Assembly: GCA_027924645.1 (NCBI GenBank)
Contig: BSBN01000140.1
Span: forward strand, 13,336,501-13,400,500
Source: Cunninghamia lanceolata
Lineage: Eukaryota; Streptophyta; Pinopsida; Cupressales; Cupressaceae
Reading direction: 5' to 3'
DNA length: 64,000 nucleotides
Shown here piece after piece: positions 35,463-46,380 of this stretch; the first letter of the stretch is position 1; every line of letters starts with the position of its first letter. The notes beneath the pieces were generated by a model that did not search any database, was not told where the DNA came from, and worked only from the letters and a program-made list of their open reading frames with translations. The position numbers and the translations under genes were made by a program.

Positions 35463-37136
35463 TGGTGCAGGAGCACCTAACACAAGGTGGCCTCCATGAG
35501 GCATTTAAATTCATGTTTTTTTTTTATCTTCAATTTTGTTTTTTTGTTTAATAAGTTCCTAGAGACCATTCAATGATGTAATAAGGTTAAGTTGACATTA
35601 TGTAAAGGACTATGTCCATAAGTCTATGTAAACTGTTGTCATAAATACATGGAGGACAGTCATGTAATCTTTCATATAATATTCATATTTCAAGCCTTGT
35701 TAAGGCATATTCAAGGAGCCTAAGGCATATTGGAAGAACCCAAGGCATGCTCAAAGCCTAATAACATTGTAAATGTGTTTGGAGGTTCATAATCACAAAT
35801 GATTATGCAAACACACAAATAGTTGGTTAAAGTTTGTAAACTGTCCAAAAGACAGCTTTGGGAGTTCGGTTGGTTGTAGTCCCTCCCCATCGATCACAAC
35901 TACTCCAATGGAAGTTTCAAGGAGTAGACACAACTTTATATCCTTGAATATATCAAGTGTAAAGAGAAGAAGGAGTTTTAGAAAAACAAAAATACCATTT
36001 ACTTGTTGTTTTTCTGTTATTTCCTGAATTTTCTGTAGAAGCTGGCCGTACTTCTCAATGGTACGGAACTTTCATGTCTTTTATGTTACGTGGGAGTATA
36101 GTGTGGTGAAATACCTTCATCATAAGCATGTTTTGAAGTCTTGAAAGTGGAAATGGATTAAGTTATAACCAACCTTTGGTAAACTATTATTTTACATCTC
36201 TATTTTCTTGGTGCAAATTGCTGTCCCCGGACCGTACACAGCAAAGGTACTGAATTGTTGTCACTTCTCTATGTCTTGATTAGGTAGAGAATTGAACTAT
36301 CGTGCATTTGAATATAGTTTAGTGGTTTTAAGTTGCAATACAACGAAGTTATAATGATTTGTTCAAAATAGTCCATAGAACCTTAAACAAGGGTTTTTGC
36401 CTCCAATCATGGAAAATTGACCATCCCACAGTCTTCCAAGCCATAAGACCTATGGGATGGGTACATTTAGTTGTATTTTTAGATGTTTTGATTGATTGTA
36501 GGGGTGGTGGAGTTGGTTTGACCAAGATTTGTTGAGTGGGCTTAATAAAACCATGTATTAAGCCATTAAAGAAGCTTGTGAGACAACCATAGTAAGGAAT
36601 TTGGGAACAGTTAGTTCCAACAGCAAATGAATGTTGGATTCCATGGTTTTGGGATGCCATTGACATGTCTAGGTGGTCAAGAAAGTTACAAGTTGCCATT
36701 TGTGGGTACTTGCTTCACAAACTAGACCTAATTAAGGCTTAAAACCACTAGGAGGGTTATTGGTTGAGGCATACTTTCCAAAACAACCCAAACCCATTTT
36801 AGAGTAAGCTGTGGGAAGGCATAATGGGTATCTATTTCATGTCTAAGAGTTGCATTTGGATGTCTTTATAAAAATTTATTGGGACTGTTCTCTGTTTGTA
36901 GGGCTACTAGCCTTTCTTGAGGTTTGTGAAGGAACTAATAGTTCAAAGTTTGATCCACCTTTGCCAATGGATGGGATAGGTTCTAGTACATGCCTAAACA
37001 CCATTTCCAAGAAGAATTCAAGAACTTTAACTGTTGTTCCTACTTTTTCATTAAGATCCTTATTTTTGGGCTCATTGGTGTAGTTGAACCTTGCTGAATT
37101 TGTCCTTCTTCTTGTATCCAATTTACCTCTACATCA
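35463..37136 (+). repeat. 3' LTR of Gag-Pro element
   Basis: 1674 bp, matching 31568-33232 with scattered substitutions and small indels, mainly in the T-rich run near 35515-35545. Followed by the GATTC duplication. Confidence 0.95.
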
Positions 37137-38279
37137 GATTCTGCTAGCAAAATTATCACCAAACTTTACCACTCCTCCTTCAAACCTTTCCAAATCTATG
37201 AACTTATTTTGGTCACCTGTCATATGGTGGGAGTATTCACTGTCAATGACCCAATCATCCTTTTCTTCAACTTGGGCAGCCAGCACTCTTTCTACAATTT
37301 TATGATTGACAGATTCAGAGGGTATTGGATCTTCCTCTTTGATGGAAATAAACACCCAGTCACTTCTGGATTTGTCTCCAAATTCTGATTCATCATCTGT
37401 TACTCCTTCATCATTATCTTCATGAACATAGTAACACTTCTTCTGGAACCTTGATCTGTTAGGATTTGGCCTTGAAAATCTTTCCATACACCTTGAGACA
37501 AAATGACCAATCTTATTGCAGTTAAAGCATTTAAAAGGCAATTTCCCTTCATACTTACTGAATCCTCTTGGCAGCCTTTTTTCAATAAGGGCTTCAAGTT
37601 GAGCAGCTTCTGCTTTATCTTCTTCCAGGTCTTTTCTTGCTTTTCCATACCATGATTATTTCCTTGAAGAGTTCTCTCCTAGATCAAACCTTTGTTTTCC
37701 TTTTATAGAGGCACTAGCTTTAAATGTAGATTTAGTCTTGGGAGGGGCATCTCCAAACTTAGTCAGTTCAAATGTAGCCAATTTACCAACCAATTAATCT
37801 ATTGTGATACCTGAAAAAGATGTGAATTCTTCAATAGCAGCAACCTTGTATTTGTAAGAGTCAGGAAGGGATCTAAGAACTTTGCCAATGATCTCATCTT
37901 CATCCAAGACTCCACCAACACATCTAATGCCACAAACAAGCTCATTTACTCTTGGCATAAAAGTAGTGATATTTTCATCTTCTCTCATCTTCATATTTTC
38001 AAATTTTCCTTTCAAACTCTGTAGATTGGCACATTTAACATACTTGTCTCCTTCATGCAGAAGTTTTAGTTTTTCCCAAATCTCAAAAATAGTTTGTAGG
38101 TCAACAACATTTGTCAGTTCTGAATCAGACAAGGCACTTAGAAGAGCTTCTTTATTCCATAGATTGTTTTCAGCATCTGTGATTTCATCTACAGATCTCG
38201 GACCATTCAGTGGAGGAGTATACTTCTTTGAAGCCATGGTCCAATACTGCATTCCCATACATTGCAAGTGACATTGCAT
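37137..38279 (-). pseudogene. Copia-2 gag and protease
   Basis: Gag runs from ATG 38279 through LLHEGDKYVKCANLQSLKG and 'LRSLPDSYKYKVAAIEEF' to a stop near 37796. It resumes to the zinc knuckle CFNCNKIGHFVSRC (intact CCHC) and on to the protease at 37250-37180. The protease active site reads DSEYSHHMTG where DSGCSHHMTG is usual, so the Gly of the D-S-G triad is Glu. The start is the ATG before the first conserved residues; an internal one (MASKKYTPP) is also possible. The frame ends at the Gag-Pro element insertion. Confidence 0.9.
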
Positions 38280-38387
38280 GTAAATTTTCTAAAGAGTAAA
38301 ATTGGTTCCATCAAACCTCGGACTATCCTTCTTGTAGGACGACATCCTGGATCTGCTTAAGTGGTTAGGCTCTTTTAGAGGAACTTA

Positions 38388-38399
38388 GCTCTGATACCA
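38388..38399 (-). other. Primer-binding site, tRNA-iMet, Copia-2
   Basis: Minus strand TGGTATCAGAGC two bases inside the 5' LTR; identical to that of Copia-1. Confidence 0.95.
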
Positions 38400-38401
38400 A
38401 T

Positions 38402-39781
38402 TGTTGGATTTAGGACAAACAACTGAGAGGGGGGGGTGAATTAGTTGTCCAAAACTTTCTTCTAATTAAACGCTTAAATCCACTTTGTAATTCAGCAACA
38501 TAATAATAAGTCAATCATGTAAACATAAAACATTAAATCAAGAGTAGAAACACATTAATACACAAGACACCAAGATTTTGACATGGAAAACCTAGTTAAG
38601 GGAAAAACTACGGGGTGATTAACCCAAGATTTTATTCTCTGTTAAAAGAATAGAAAGAACAAAATGGCAAATGGCAATTAGGGCTCACTGCCTGAGCACA
38701 CTGCTCACAAGAGGCCCACTACCTACAAGAGACACACTGTCTACAAAATAATAAGTATCACATACTTGAACTAGAGAATAGCATCTTCACCATGCTTCAG
38801 TCAGTTTCATTTAAGCTCAATACTTTTGCTCTACCTTTCGCTCTGCTCCTTTCTACCACACACTCATCCCCATAAGATACACGATTGGAATGACTTTACA
38901 ACTCCTTATTTATACGAGACATCGACCTAGGAATAACCATCCAAGTCGGCATACATTACAAAGAAAATATATAAATACAACATGACTAATTACAAAAAGA
39001 CTTCACGTGGATCAACACATTGTCGGCCACACAGATCTGAGACTCCAATATTCATTTAGGAACATGCCATTCTTCACAGAACATTTCCAAGATCATCCAC
39101 AGGATGTGTAACTCATCCGGTCGGCCAGACTCAGGAAGAACATCATCATCCAGAAGTAATTATTCATTTACTAGCTCAATCTTTAATGTGGACCATCAAC
39201 ATGAACTAGACACAATCCAAAGACCTCCATAAGCTTGCTTGAATCACCAAGAACATCCATACTACTACTATCTACTGAAATCATTTTCTCCTTCGTTCGA
39301 AACCTCAAGAACACAGTCTGTCATCACTGTCATATTGGAATAGATGCTTGTGGACCTCTAGATCATGAACCAATTGAGTTGTCACTTCACATGGACTTCC
39401 TAAACACTCCATCAAATCTACAGAATAGGATATTTCATTTCCAGATCTCACCAGACCTATCTGTATCACTCTGTAACCTCTGAACACTTACTAGAACTAG
39501 TTTTACTTAAGTGGCCATAACTTCTTCAGATCTTCATGCAAACCATTGAAACCTTTAAAGGATCATCTCAAGACACACATCTACAAACCCTTTGAAGCGC
39601 ATCCTATGATCTTCATCTTAGCTGGGATCTTTACCTCACTATCCTCACTGTTCTTCTCTGTTCTTGATTAGCACTAACTTTCTCAATATTCTCAACACAT
39701 GACTCATCCAATCCTTATCATTAATGCAACAGGAGTATGTTGACATCAATGACAACACCAGTTAGGCCCATACTTGCAACA
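38402..39781 (-). repeat. 5' LTR of Copia-2
   Basis: 1380 bp, TGTTGG...CAACA. Contains a 60-codon frame at 39305-39487 (-) matching that at 27812-27994. Confidence 0.93.
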
Positions 39782-39786
39782 CATTT
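39782..39786. other. Target site duplication of Copia-2, right copy
   Basis: 'cattt', identical to 26934-26938. Confidence 0.9.
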
Positions 39787-42700
39787 AAAGACTTGGGACC
39801 CTATAAATATATGTGCTAATAGAATAGTTTAATATTCTTTGTTTGGTTTCCATATCTAGTTCTAGATAATTTTCTTATTTATTTTTCACATCAACTGTTT
39901 TAGGTGGTACGTCAATTGTGACATTATGGATTAAACTTGATCCTTTCTTAAGTGAAATTTAACAACAAATTTAATAATATACAAATCTAGTTCAGTTTCT
40001 GTCATATTTTTTTGTACACCATTTAATTTTTTATTTTTTCTTACTTCTTTTTATTTATGTACCTTCCACATGTGATATGGACCATCTATTTTCTTATGTT
40101 GAGGAACTTATTTCAATATATGGATCATTGTATCTAAAGTAAACTTTTCATGTCTTGGATTATGTTTATAATGATCTCTCAGTACCATGACCGCCCTACA
40201 TTTGTTAATATATTTTACACACTAGTGCAAATTGGTAGGATGGACTGAAATTGTCCTATCCACAAGTTATCAAACTTCTTTAATACAGAATATAGATTTT
40301 TCTTGCTTAGTTATGGATTTTTAAAGTATGTTTAGTCATGGATATTTCTATTACATATAGGTATACCTCTAGAGTGACATAGAGCCACACTTATGGTTTT
40401 CAATTGCATCGTTAGTTATCATGTTTGAACATGTAAATATGTTTATGTTTAAAGCTTGATGTTTGGCTTAGTTTTCCAGGTGATCAAAGCATTGTTCTAT
40501 TACCACTTCTCCTTTTAGCACCATCTAAATCATCATAGTACATCTTTCAAATATGTTTAATATTAGTTTCATCCTTCATACTTACATGCTTTAGTTTTAT
40601 AGTTCATGTTGAATCTTTTGAGAACTGAAATTGGATACAAATTTGGAAAATTGTACTTATATGGTTTTATCCAAGGTTAACTTGTGGATTTATCAAAACA
40701 TTCGTTTTGATTTTATCACACCTTTTGGTGCATCCATATTCTTGTTATCATCTGCTCAAAGTAAGTTCTTATAGGTATATCAAAGGAAGTCATAAAGCAT
40801 GATAGCTTAAGGCCTAAATTGTAATTATGTATTTATGTAATTATCATATAGAGGTGCCTTAGGGAACACCCTCGTAGCTTTAGAAAATCCTAATGTGTAG
40901 AGATGCACTCTCTATTAATTAGTGCCAAACATTCCACTCTCTAAAGATGAGTCTTACTTCTCTATCTAAGTTAACAAAAATCCCTTTCCTTTGTATTGAG
41001 TATCTACTTTTGGAAAGTGGAACAACAACTTCCTACACAAACAAAGCTTACATTTTATATGAAAAATACATTTTATCATAATGAGGTACTACTTTTGAAG
41101 TATAGCTAGCTATATTGCATGTTATGAAAGATGTTGAAAAGAACATCTTGGTACCTTGAACACCCTTCCTAGGTGAATAAATTTTATACATTGGCACAAG
41201 GTGGTAGTGATGGCTATAAACTATTCTATTGATGGGTGAACAAAAATTATTGAAAGGGAAGTCAGTTAAAAATTTCCACTTTAATCTAAGAGGAGTATGT
41301 GCAATGAAGAAAATTATATTGTTCTAAATAAGAAACAATATGAACACACCCAATAGTTAACAAAATGTATACCCTTGAAAGTCATTTTAATTTTCTCCTT
41401 GTTTATGGAAATATGCTTCTTATTTTCTCCCAATTCACACTTAACTCTCTTTCATCATGCTTTTTCTATAACAACAATTCTTACACAACTTACAAGTTAT
41501 CATAGTCACATTTAGCAACTTCTATGAAACTTAGTTAGACTTACAACTTAGAAAACTCAAAACTACAAGTGATGAATAGTGCCACTCCATGTGGGTGAAA
41601 TAACTAAATATAAAATTAATTAAATAAATTTGAACATTAGGATTACATTAAGCCACCTATCGAACAATGATGCTAAATTGACTAAAAGATAAGATAATAT
41701 GAAAAGGTATCAATTCCCCTCTTTGTGTAATGTTTAAATGTAAAATGTTGCATCCTATTATATACTACACTATGTTGGCAGAACACTCAAGAGAAATCTC
41801 CCCAATGTACATATGATTCTTATTGTAAACACAAAAATTCATCCATATAAATGTTGAAATCTGAGATAGGATGAACCATAATTTCTTGAACTTGCTTACT
41901 TATCATAATGTCAATAATTGAGAGGCATCCATGGTATCCATTATTAAGAATTCAATTATTAGAAGTAAAATCTACAATGATGAAGACAATTTCTTAGCTT
42001 TCTCATAATTGACTCCAACAAATCCTTTGTCACCAACTTGGCTCTAATTTTTTCTGTGCTTGCATAGGGTCTTGCACACAATTTGCTATTGGGTGGTTTG
42101 ATTGCATGCTCTTAACAACATTTTTTCCTTTCTTGGTATATAATCCTAACACCTATTCTCTTTGAGGGATATATGAAAACACTTGGTGTGCAAGCCAATG
42201 GACGATGATCAAATTAAGAAAAAAGGGTTAGCTCAAGAAACACATCGTGCACAAGCCAATGATAACAATCAAATTAAGCAAAAGGATTAGTTTAGGAAAG
42301 GGAAAATAATTTGAATTGTGAGGAGGACAGCATAGGTGTGTTCCTATTAAGAAGATAGGGTTTTCCCATATTCTCGTTTAAATAAAAATTTTAACTACAA
42401 AAGAAATGGATCTAAAACACCTAAAATTAAAATAGGCTAAAAACTAATTAGTTTTAAGATTCCATAAATGCATACATTAATTATGCTAAATTGAAGTAGT
42501 CAATTGAAAAATATACACTTTTGTCTTCTACAATTTATTTTACTAAGGGGAAAAACATTTTTAAGCCTTCACAGCACCTATTTCTAAATTTCTCTAATAC
42601 CATACTTCTAATACCATACTTCACAATTATTATATATATAGAGGGAAAATGAGTACAATTCTTTCTTTGACTTTCTGTCAAATAACGTTTTGATTCCACA

Positions 42701-43333
42701 ACCAATAATGTCAGTTATAAACCATCGAAGGGAGACAATGCCCATAAAGACAATGTGCAACGCTGTTGTTTTGTTTCTTTTTAATCTTCTAAAAGAAAAT
42801 TGACTGCAATCAGTCAGAAGAGGCCCAAGATGTCTCAACCTAAAGTGTTAAGTCTAATTCTATCCACACCTTTGGCTTAAAATAGAGCTTCCCTGCCACA
42901 CACCACATAAAAAGAATGAAAAACTGTTCAAGGGAGACATAAACATAATTAAGAGAATCTGTACACTTAATAGTTTGTTTATCACCACCAAGGAAATTTC
43001 TTCCCTTTACGTTTAAGCCCTGGAAAGAAAAGGGCGTTACGCCACATTATTGAATCTTTCTTTAACAAACCCAAAGTGTTGGAGGCTCTCTATTCTTTCA
43101 ATTATTATAGAATTTGGCAGAGAGCATCTTGTCTGCATAGCATCTTTCCTTTAAAGAAAGGGACAGTTGGTGAGTTTATATATTTTGAAGCCAGTAAACA
43201 ATTATTAATGATCACTAATGAGTTTCTTCCATTAACCCGTAATGATAAGGATTGAGGGGTATTTAACCATTAAATATGGTTTGTATATAATTTTCATACT
43301 AGATTCAACATTATGAAAATTATATATTTTGTT
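39787..43333. other. Intergenic sequence, no gene seen
   Basis: AT-rich, without recognisable transposon proteins, LTR ends or host-gene motifs. Two small duplications occur: about 58 bp repeated imperfectly at 42187-42300 ('caagccaatg...atcaaattaag') and 'taataccatacttc' at 42594-42621. Confidence 0.5.
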
Positions 43334-43412
43334 AGGGTTTATTTTAGATTATTCTGAGTTTAGTATGAACATATAATTAGGGTTTATTTTAGACTATTCT
43401 GAGTTTAGTATG
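43334..43412. repeat. Two copies of a 45-bp direct repeat
   Basis: 'tagggtttattttaga' plus 'tattctgagtttagtatgaa' occurs at 43334 and again 45 bp later with one or two changes, directly before the AT microsatellite. Confidence 0.85.
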
Positions 43413-43430
43413 AATTTGAGTGCAGTGTAA

Positions 43431-43432
<2 letters not shown>

Positions 43433-43522
<90 letters not shown>
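43433..43522. repeat. (AT)n microsatellite, about 45 units
   Basis: Uninterrupted alternating AT for about 90 bp. The open frame through it is only Ile-Tyr repeats and is not a gene. Confidence 0.97.
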
Positions 43523-43525
<3 letters not shown>

Positions 43526-43726
43526 GGTAGTTTTAGACATTTAAAATTCTTATGAGTTTCTACTGTTAGTGTGTTGTGGTCAGCATGCCTGCAAATTATG
43601 GTGGTGTCCACCTCCAATGTAAAATGCCCATAAATTAATTACATAAACGTCACCATAAACTTCATTATAAAATACTAGTATATTTGCTACAAAATACAAA
43701 CTGTTTACATTCTTATTCAAATTTTA

Positions 43727-43816
43727 CAAATTATAACCTCCCAAACTTTAATCAGTTTAAGAAAACATTTGCAAATTATAACCTCCCAGACTTTAATCAA
43801 TTTAAGAAAACATTAA
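43727..43816. repeat. 45-bp tandem duplication upstream of the peptide gene
   Basis: 'caaattataacctccca' to 'aagaaaacatt' occurs at 43727 and 43772 with a few changes. It lies 370-460 bp upstream of the peptide start codon. Confidence 0.9.
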
Positions 43817-43963
43817 AAGAGGTATATATTTGAGTAAATCAATGCAGTCAATTAGACACTCTATTATATTATTATGTTCAGCTTTTTGGAGGGGACATTT
43901 GAGGGTATCCACTAAATTTAAGAAATAATATAATGTCGACATGTCAGTTATCGACTTAGCGTT

Positions 43964-43972
43964 CTTAAATAG
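43964..43972 (+). promoter_or_regulatory. TATA-box candidate of the peptide gene
   Basis: 'cttaaatag' about 220 bp before the start codon. A pyrimidine-rich stretch near 44085-44100 would lie in the 5' leader. Position is plausible; no transcript evidence. Confidence 0.35.
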
Positions 43973-44189
43973 CTGCTCCATGCCATACTTCTCAACTACA
44001 ACTCTTCACATTTAGTTTGCCTTTGTAGGAATTCATCTCAGTCCTCCTTTGGCTACTCTTCTTTAGCCTTTCCATTGTTTCCTGCTTTTTTTTCCTTCCA
44101 GCAGCCGATAGTCAGTAGTTCTCAAAGCTTTGTTTTTCTTGTTAGCAATATACACCTTGCCTCTGAGCCACTCATAGCTGTACTTCATT

Positions 44190-44501
44190 ATGAAGGCCTA
44201 TGCTTTCATTATTCTGCTGTTTCTGTTTTCCTTATCCCTTGATGAAGCAGCTCGGAGTCTGACCTCTATGAAGACCAAGATTGATCTTCATAGTGTCAGC
44301 AATGAGACTACTCCTCCTCACAAGGGCACCATGGAACAGAAAAATGAAGTCCGTGGAGATGTTGTTGGACTTCATGAAGCTTTTCCTCCTGCACAGCTTG
44401 ATGAGATCAGCAAAAAGGAGGATGCAAGCGGTCCTACCATTCATCCATTGGGACATAGTCCAGGAATTGGCCATGGCAATTCTCCTGATCGAAGGACTTG
44501 A
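44190..44501 (+). CDS. Secreted peptide hormone precursor, CEP/PIP type
   Basis: 103 codons, single exon. Residues 1 to about 21 form a signal peptide (MKAYAFIILLFLFSLSL, hydrophobic core IILLFLFSLSL, likely cut near DEAA). A variable acidic and basic middle follows, typical of a pro-region. The C-terminus carries SGPTIHPLGHSPGIGH, then eight residues (GNSPDRRT). The last part matches the core of C-TERMINALLY ENCODED PEPTIDEs (…PGxSPGxGH), which signal through receptor kinases in nitrogen and root development. The SGP start recalls the related PIP family (SGPSxxGxGH). A Leu sits between the Pro and Gly that are adjacent in normal CEPs. Pro residues could be hydroxylated. No stop, frameshift or transposon insertion affects it, and it sits in the most transposon-poor stretch here. 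It is therefore the best candidate for a working gene; the exact family is less certain than the general type. Confidence 0.8.
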   Translation: MKAYAFIILLFLFSLSLDEAARSLTSMKTKIDLHSVSNETTPPHKGTMEQKNEVRGDVVGLHEAFPPAQLDEISKKEDASGPTIHPLGHSPGIGHGNSPDRRT

Positions 44502-44704
44502 ATATGCGTAATAACAAAGCCCTCCTCAGTATTATTCTGTACACTGTTGTGATTTGCCATTTTATTACCTTGTAGTTGGGTTTGTGTTTATGTAGTTATA
44601 TTGTAAATATGTAAATGAACTGAAGTGTAGGCCGAGCAGAAAAGTGCAGGCCATAAGAGTATGGATAGTAGCAGAATATTTGAAAGTACTCAATATATAT
44701 ACAT

Positions 44705-45012
44705 ATATTTGTCCTAAATATAATGGATTACAATTGGAATCAATGGGTGGAAATCTTAGTCTAAGAATCTCTATTAAAAATATATTTGTCCTAAATATAA
44801 TGGATTACATTTGGAAGCAATGGGTAGAAATCTTAGTCTAAGAATCTCTCTTAAAAACATATTTGTCCTAAATATAATGGATTACATTTGGTAGCAACGG
44901 GTTCAAATCTTAGTCTAAGAATCTCTCTTAAAAATATATTTGTCCTAAATATAATAGATTACATTTGGAAGCAATGGGTGGAAATTTTACTCTAAGAACC
45001 TTTCTTAAAATT
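44705..45012. repeat. 77-bp minisatellite, four copies
   Basis: Copies start at 44705, 44782, 44859 and 44936, exactly 77 bp apart. Each contains 'cctaaatataatggattaca' and 'tctaagaatctct', with a few substitutions per copy; the last diverges at its end. It begins about 200 bp after the stop codon of the peptide gene. Confidence 0.95.
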
Positions 45013-45993
45013 TGGAAGGAATTGGTGACCTAATGGACTAATGGATACATCTATAAAATGGGATAAAAGAAAAGATAAGTAGGGTTGCGTAAGCATGCTT
45101 CCAAGGAGATGTTAATTCTTTTAAGTGAAGAGTACTTAAAGTGCTTTTCTGAAGATTCCGAATTCGTTAACTGATTTGCTACATGTCTTATGTGGATTTG
45201 GAGACACGTCTTAAGTATATAGGAGATTGCGATGTTTTATTTTAAATAAGAAAAAATCATTAATTTTTTTATTTTATTTCGAGATTCGCAGGCCAAGCGC
45301 TTCAAATTATTTTAGGCTTCTGTTATGTTATCTCTGCTGTAGCTGCTGTTATTTTCTATATTTCTTTTGCAGCTCTTTTTGCTGCATCATTCTTCTCGAC
45401 TGTAATTTGTTTTTGTTCAATATTTAAAAAAAAACCTTTTTTTTATCAAAACTTGTAAATAATAATAAAAGGGCATGTTATACATTTTTATACCCTTTTT
45501 TAATGCTACTTTCATCATGCAATGCGATAGCACTTAGATTTGACCTATTTAGTTTATAATATTATAATTATTTATTATTTATAGTGATTTGTTACTTTTA
45601 ATTATTTATAAATTTATATCTTTTTCTTATAAAGAATTAAACTATGTAGTGAGAATTAGTTAAGAATTAGTTGGCATACACAATTTAATCTAATAAATTT
45701 AAATATATCTTTTTCATAAATAATATTGTCTTTTTACAAAATTAATCATTGTTTCATTAGTTTGTCTGGTAAATTTCTAATTGATGAAATGTTAAAGGAC
45801 ATCCCTTGGTCATTTAATAATAAATAAGAGAGAATAATCACTCCGATAATCTATAAAAGAGAAGTAGACATTTAAAAGCAAGTAAAGGTAGTATAGTGTA
45901 TTTAGGCAATATAATTTCCCCAATTTCGATGGGTAAATGTTTCAATGTCTAATGATGATGTTGCAAATTAGCACATGACCCTACATGGCATGT

Positions 45994-45999
<6 letters not shown>
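45013..45999. other. Intergenic sequence, no gene seen
   Basis: AT-rich with T-runs. Open frames here are short and low in complexity, without recognised motifs. Confidence 0.5.

Positions 46000-46061
<62 letters not shown>
46000..46061. repeat. (CT)n microsatellite, about 30 units
   Basis: Uninterrupted CT run of about 60 bp. The frame through it gives Ser-Leu repeats and is not a gene. Confidence 0.97.
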
Positions 46062-46065
<4 letters not shown>

Positions 46066-46380
46066 GGTGCCAAACTGATCTGGATGTGCTTAGTTGGCCC
46101 ATACGAATCCTCCCTATTGTTGTTTTATGCATCTTCGTTCTTTGGTCAAGTGTATTCTACTTGTTGCTTTCCTATTTTTTATTTTTACCTCTCAAATGGC
46201 ATGCCTGCCCCTTTCTTATCAGTTCATCCTAAGACAAGCATCATCCACCATGATGAATAAATTATTGGAGAAATGAGTAAATGTTTTTTTTTTTAAATTT
46301 TCGCCATCATCCCCTTCGATTGTGTCTTTATTTGAACCATTTACCATTTTCTTTGATGTATGTAAGAGCCCATCAACCCT
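46062..46380. other. Short spacer before Copia-3, no gene seen
   Basis: No motif seen. The bases next to the LTR ('accct') have no matching copy after 62086. Confidence 0.5.

Larger units (their letters stand above)
31568..37136 (+). mobile_element. Non-autonomous gypsy element encoding only Gag and protease (TR-GAG-like)
   Basis: LTRs of 1665 and 1674 bp (about 95% alike by eye) have TGGTGC...CATCA ends, a tRNA-Met-type primer site, a polypurine-like tract and a perfect GATTC target duplication. The 2.2-kb interior holds a single frame for Gag and aspartic protease. RT, RNase H and integrase are absent, with no room for them. Such elements (TR-GAG class in plants) depend on another element for replication and integration. 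The Gag is related to that of the chromovirus at 18.6-19.5 kb, so a relative of it is a plausible helper. Inserted into Copia-2. Confidence 0.93.
26939..39781 (-). mobile_element. Copia-2, Ty1/copia retrotransposon hosting a Gag-Pro element
   Basis: LTRs at 26939-28288 and 38402-39781 (about 90% alike by eye over the first 245 bp) have TGTTGG...CAACA ends. A perfect 5-bp target duplication, a tRNA-iMet primer site and a polypurine tract complete the structure. The minus-strand order is gag, protease, integrase, RT, RNase H. A plus-strand element of 5569 bp (31568-37136) interrupts the region just after protease. Without it Copia-2 would be about 7.3 kb, close to Copia-1. It is related to but clearly distinct from Copia-1. 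Confidence 0.95.

Noticed and set aside
43405..43617. 70-codon open frame on the minus strand
   Set aside because: Almost entirely Ile-Tyr repeats produced by the AT microsatellite.
44644..44841. 65-codon open frame after the peptide gene
   Set aside because: It only reads through the 77-bp minisatellite copies.
45985..46260. 91-codon open frame on the plus strand resembling a signal peptide
   Set aside because: The Ser-Leu run is the CT microsatellite read as codons; the rest has no motif.
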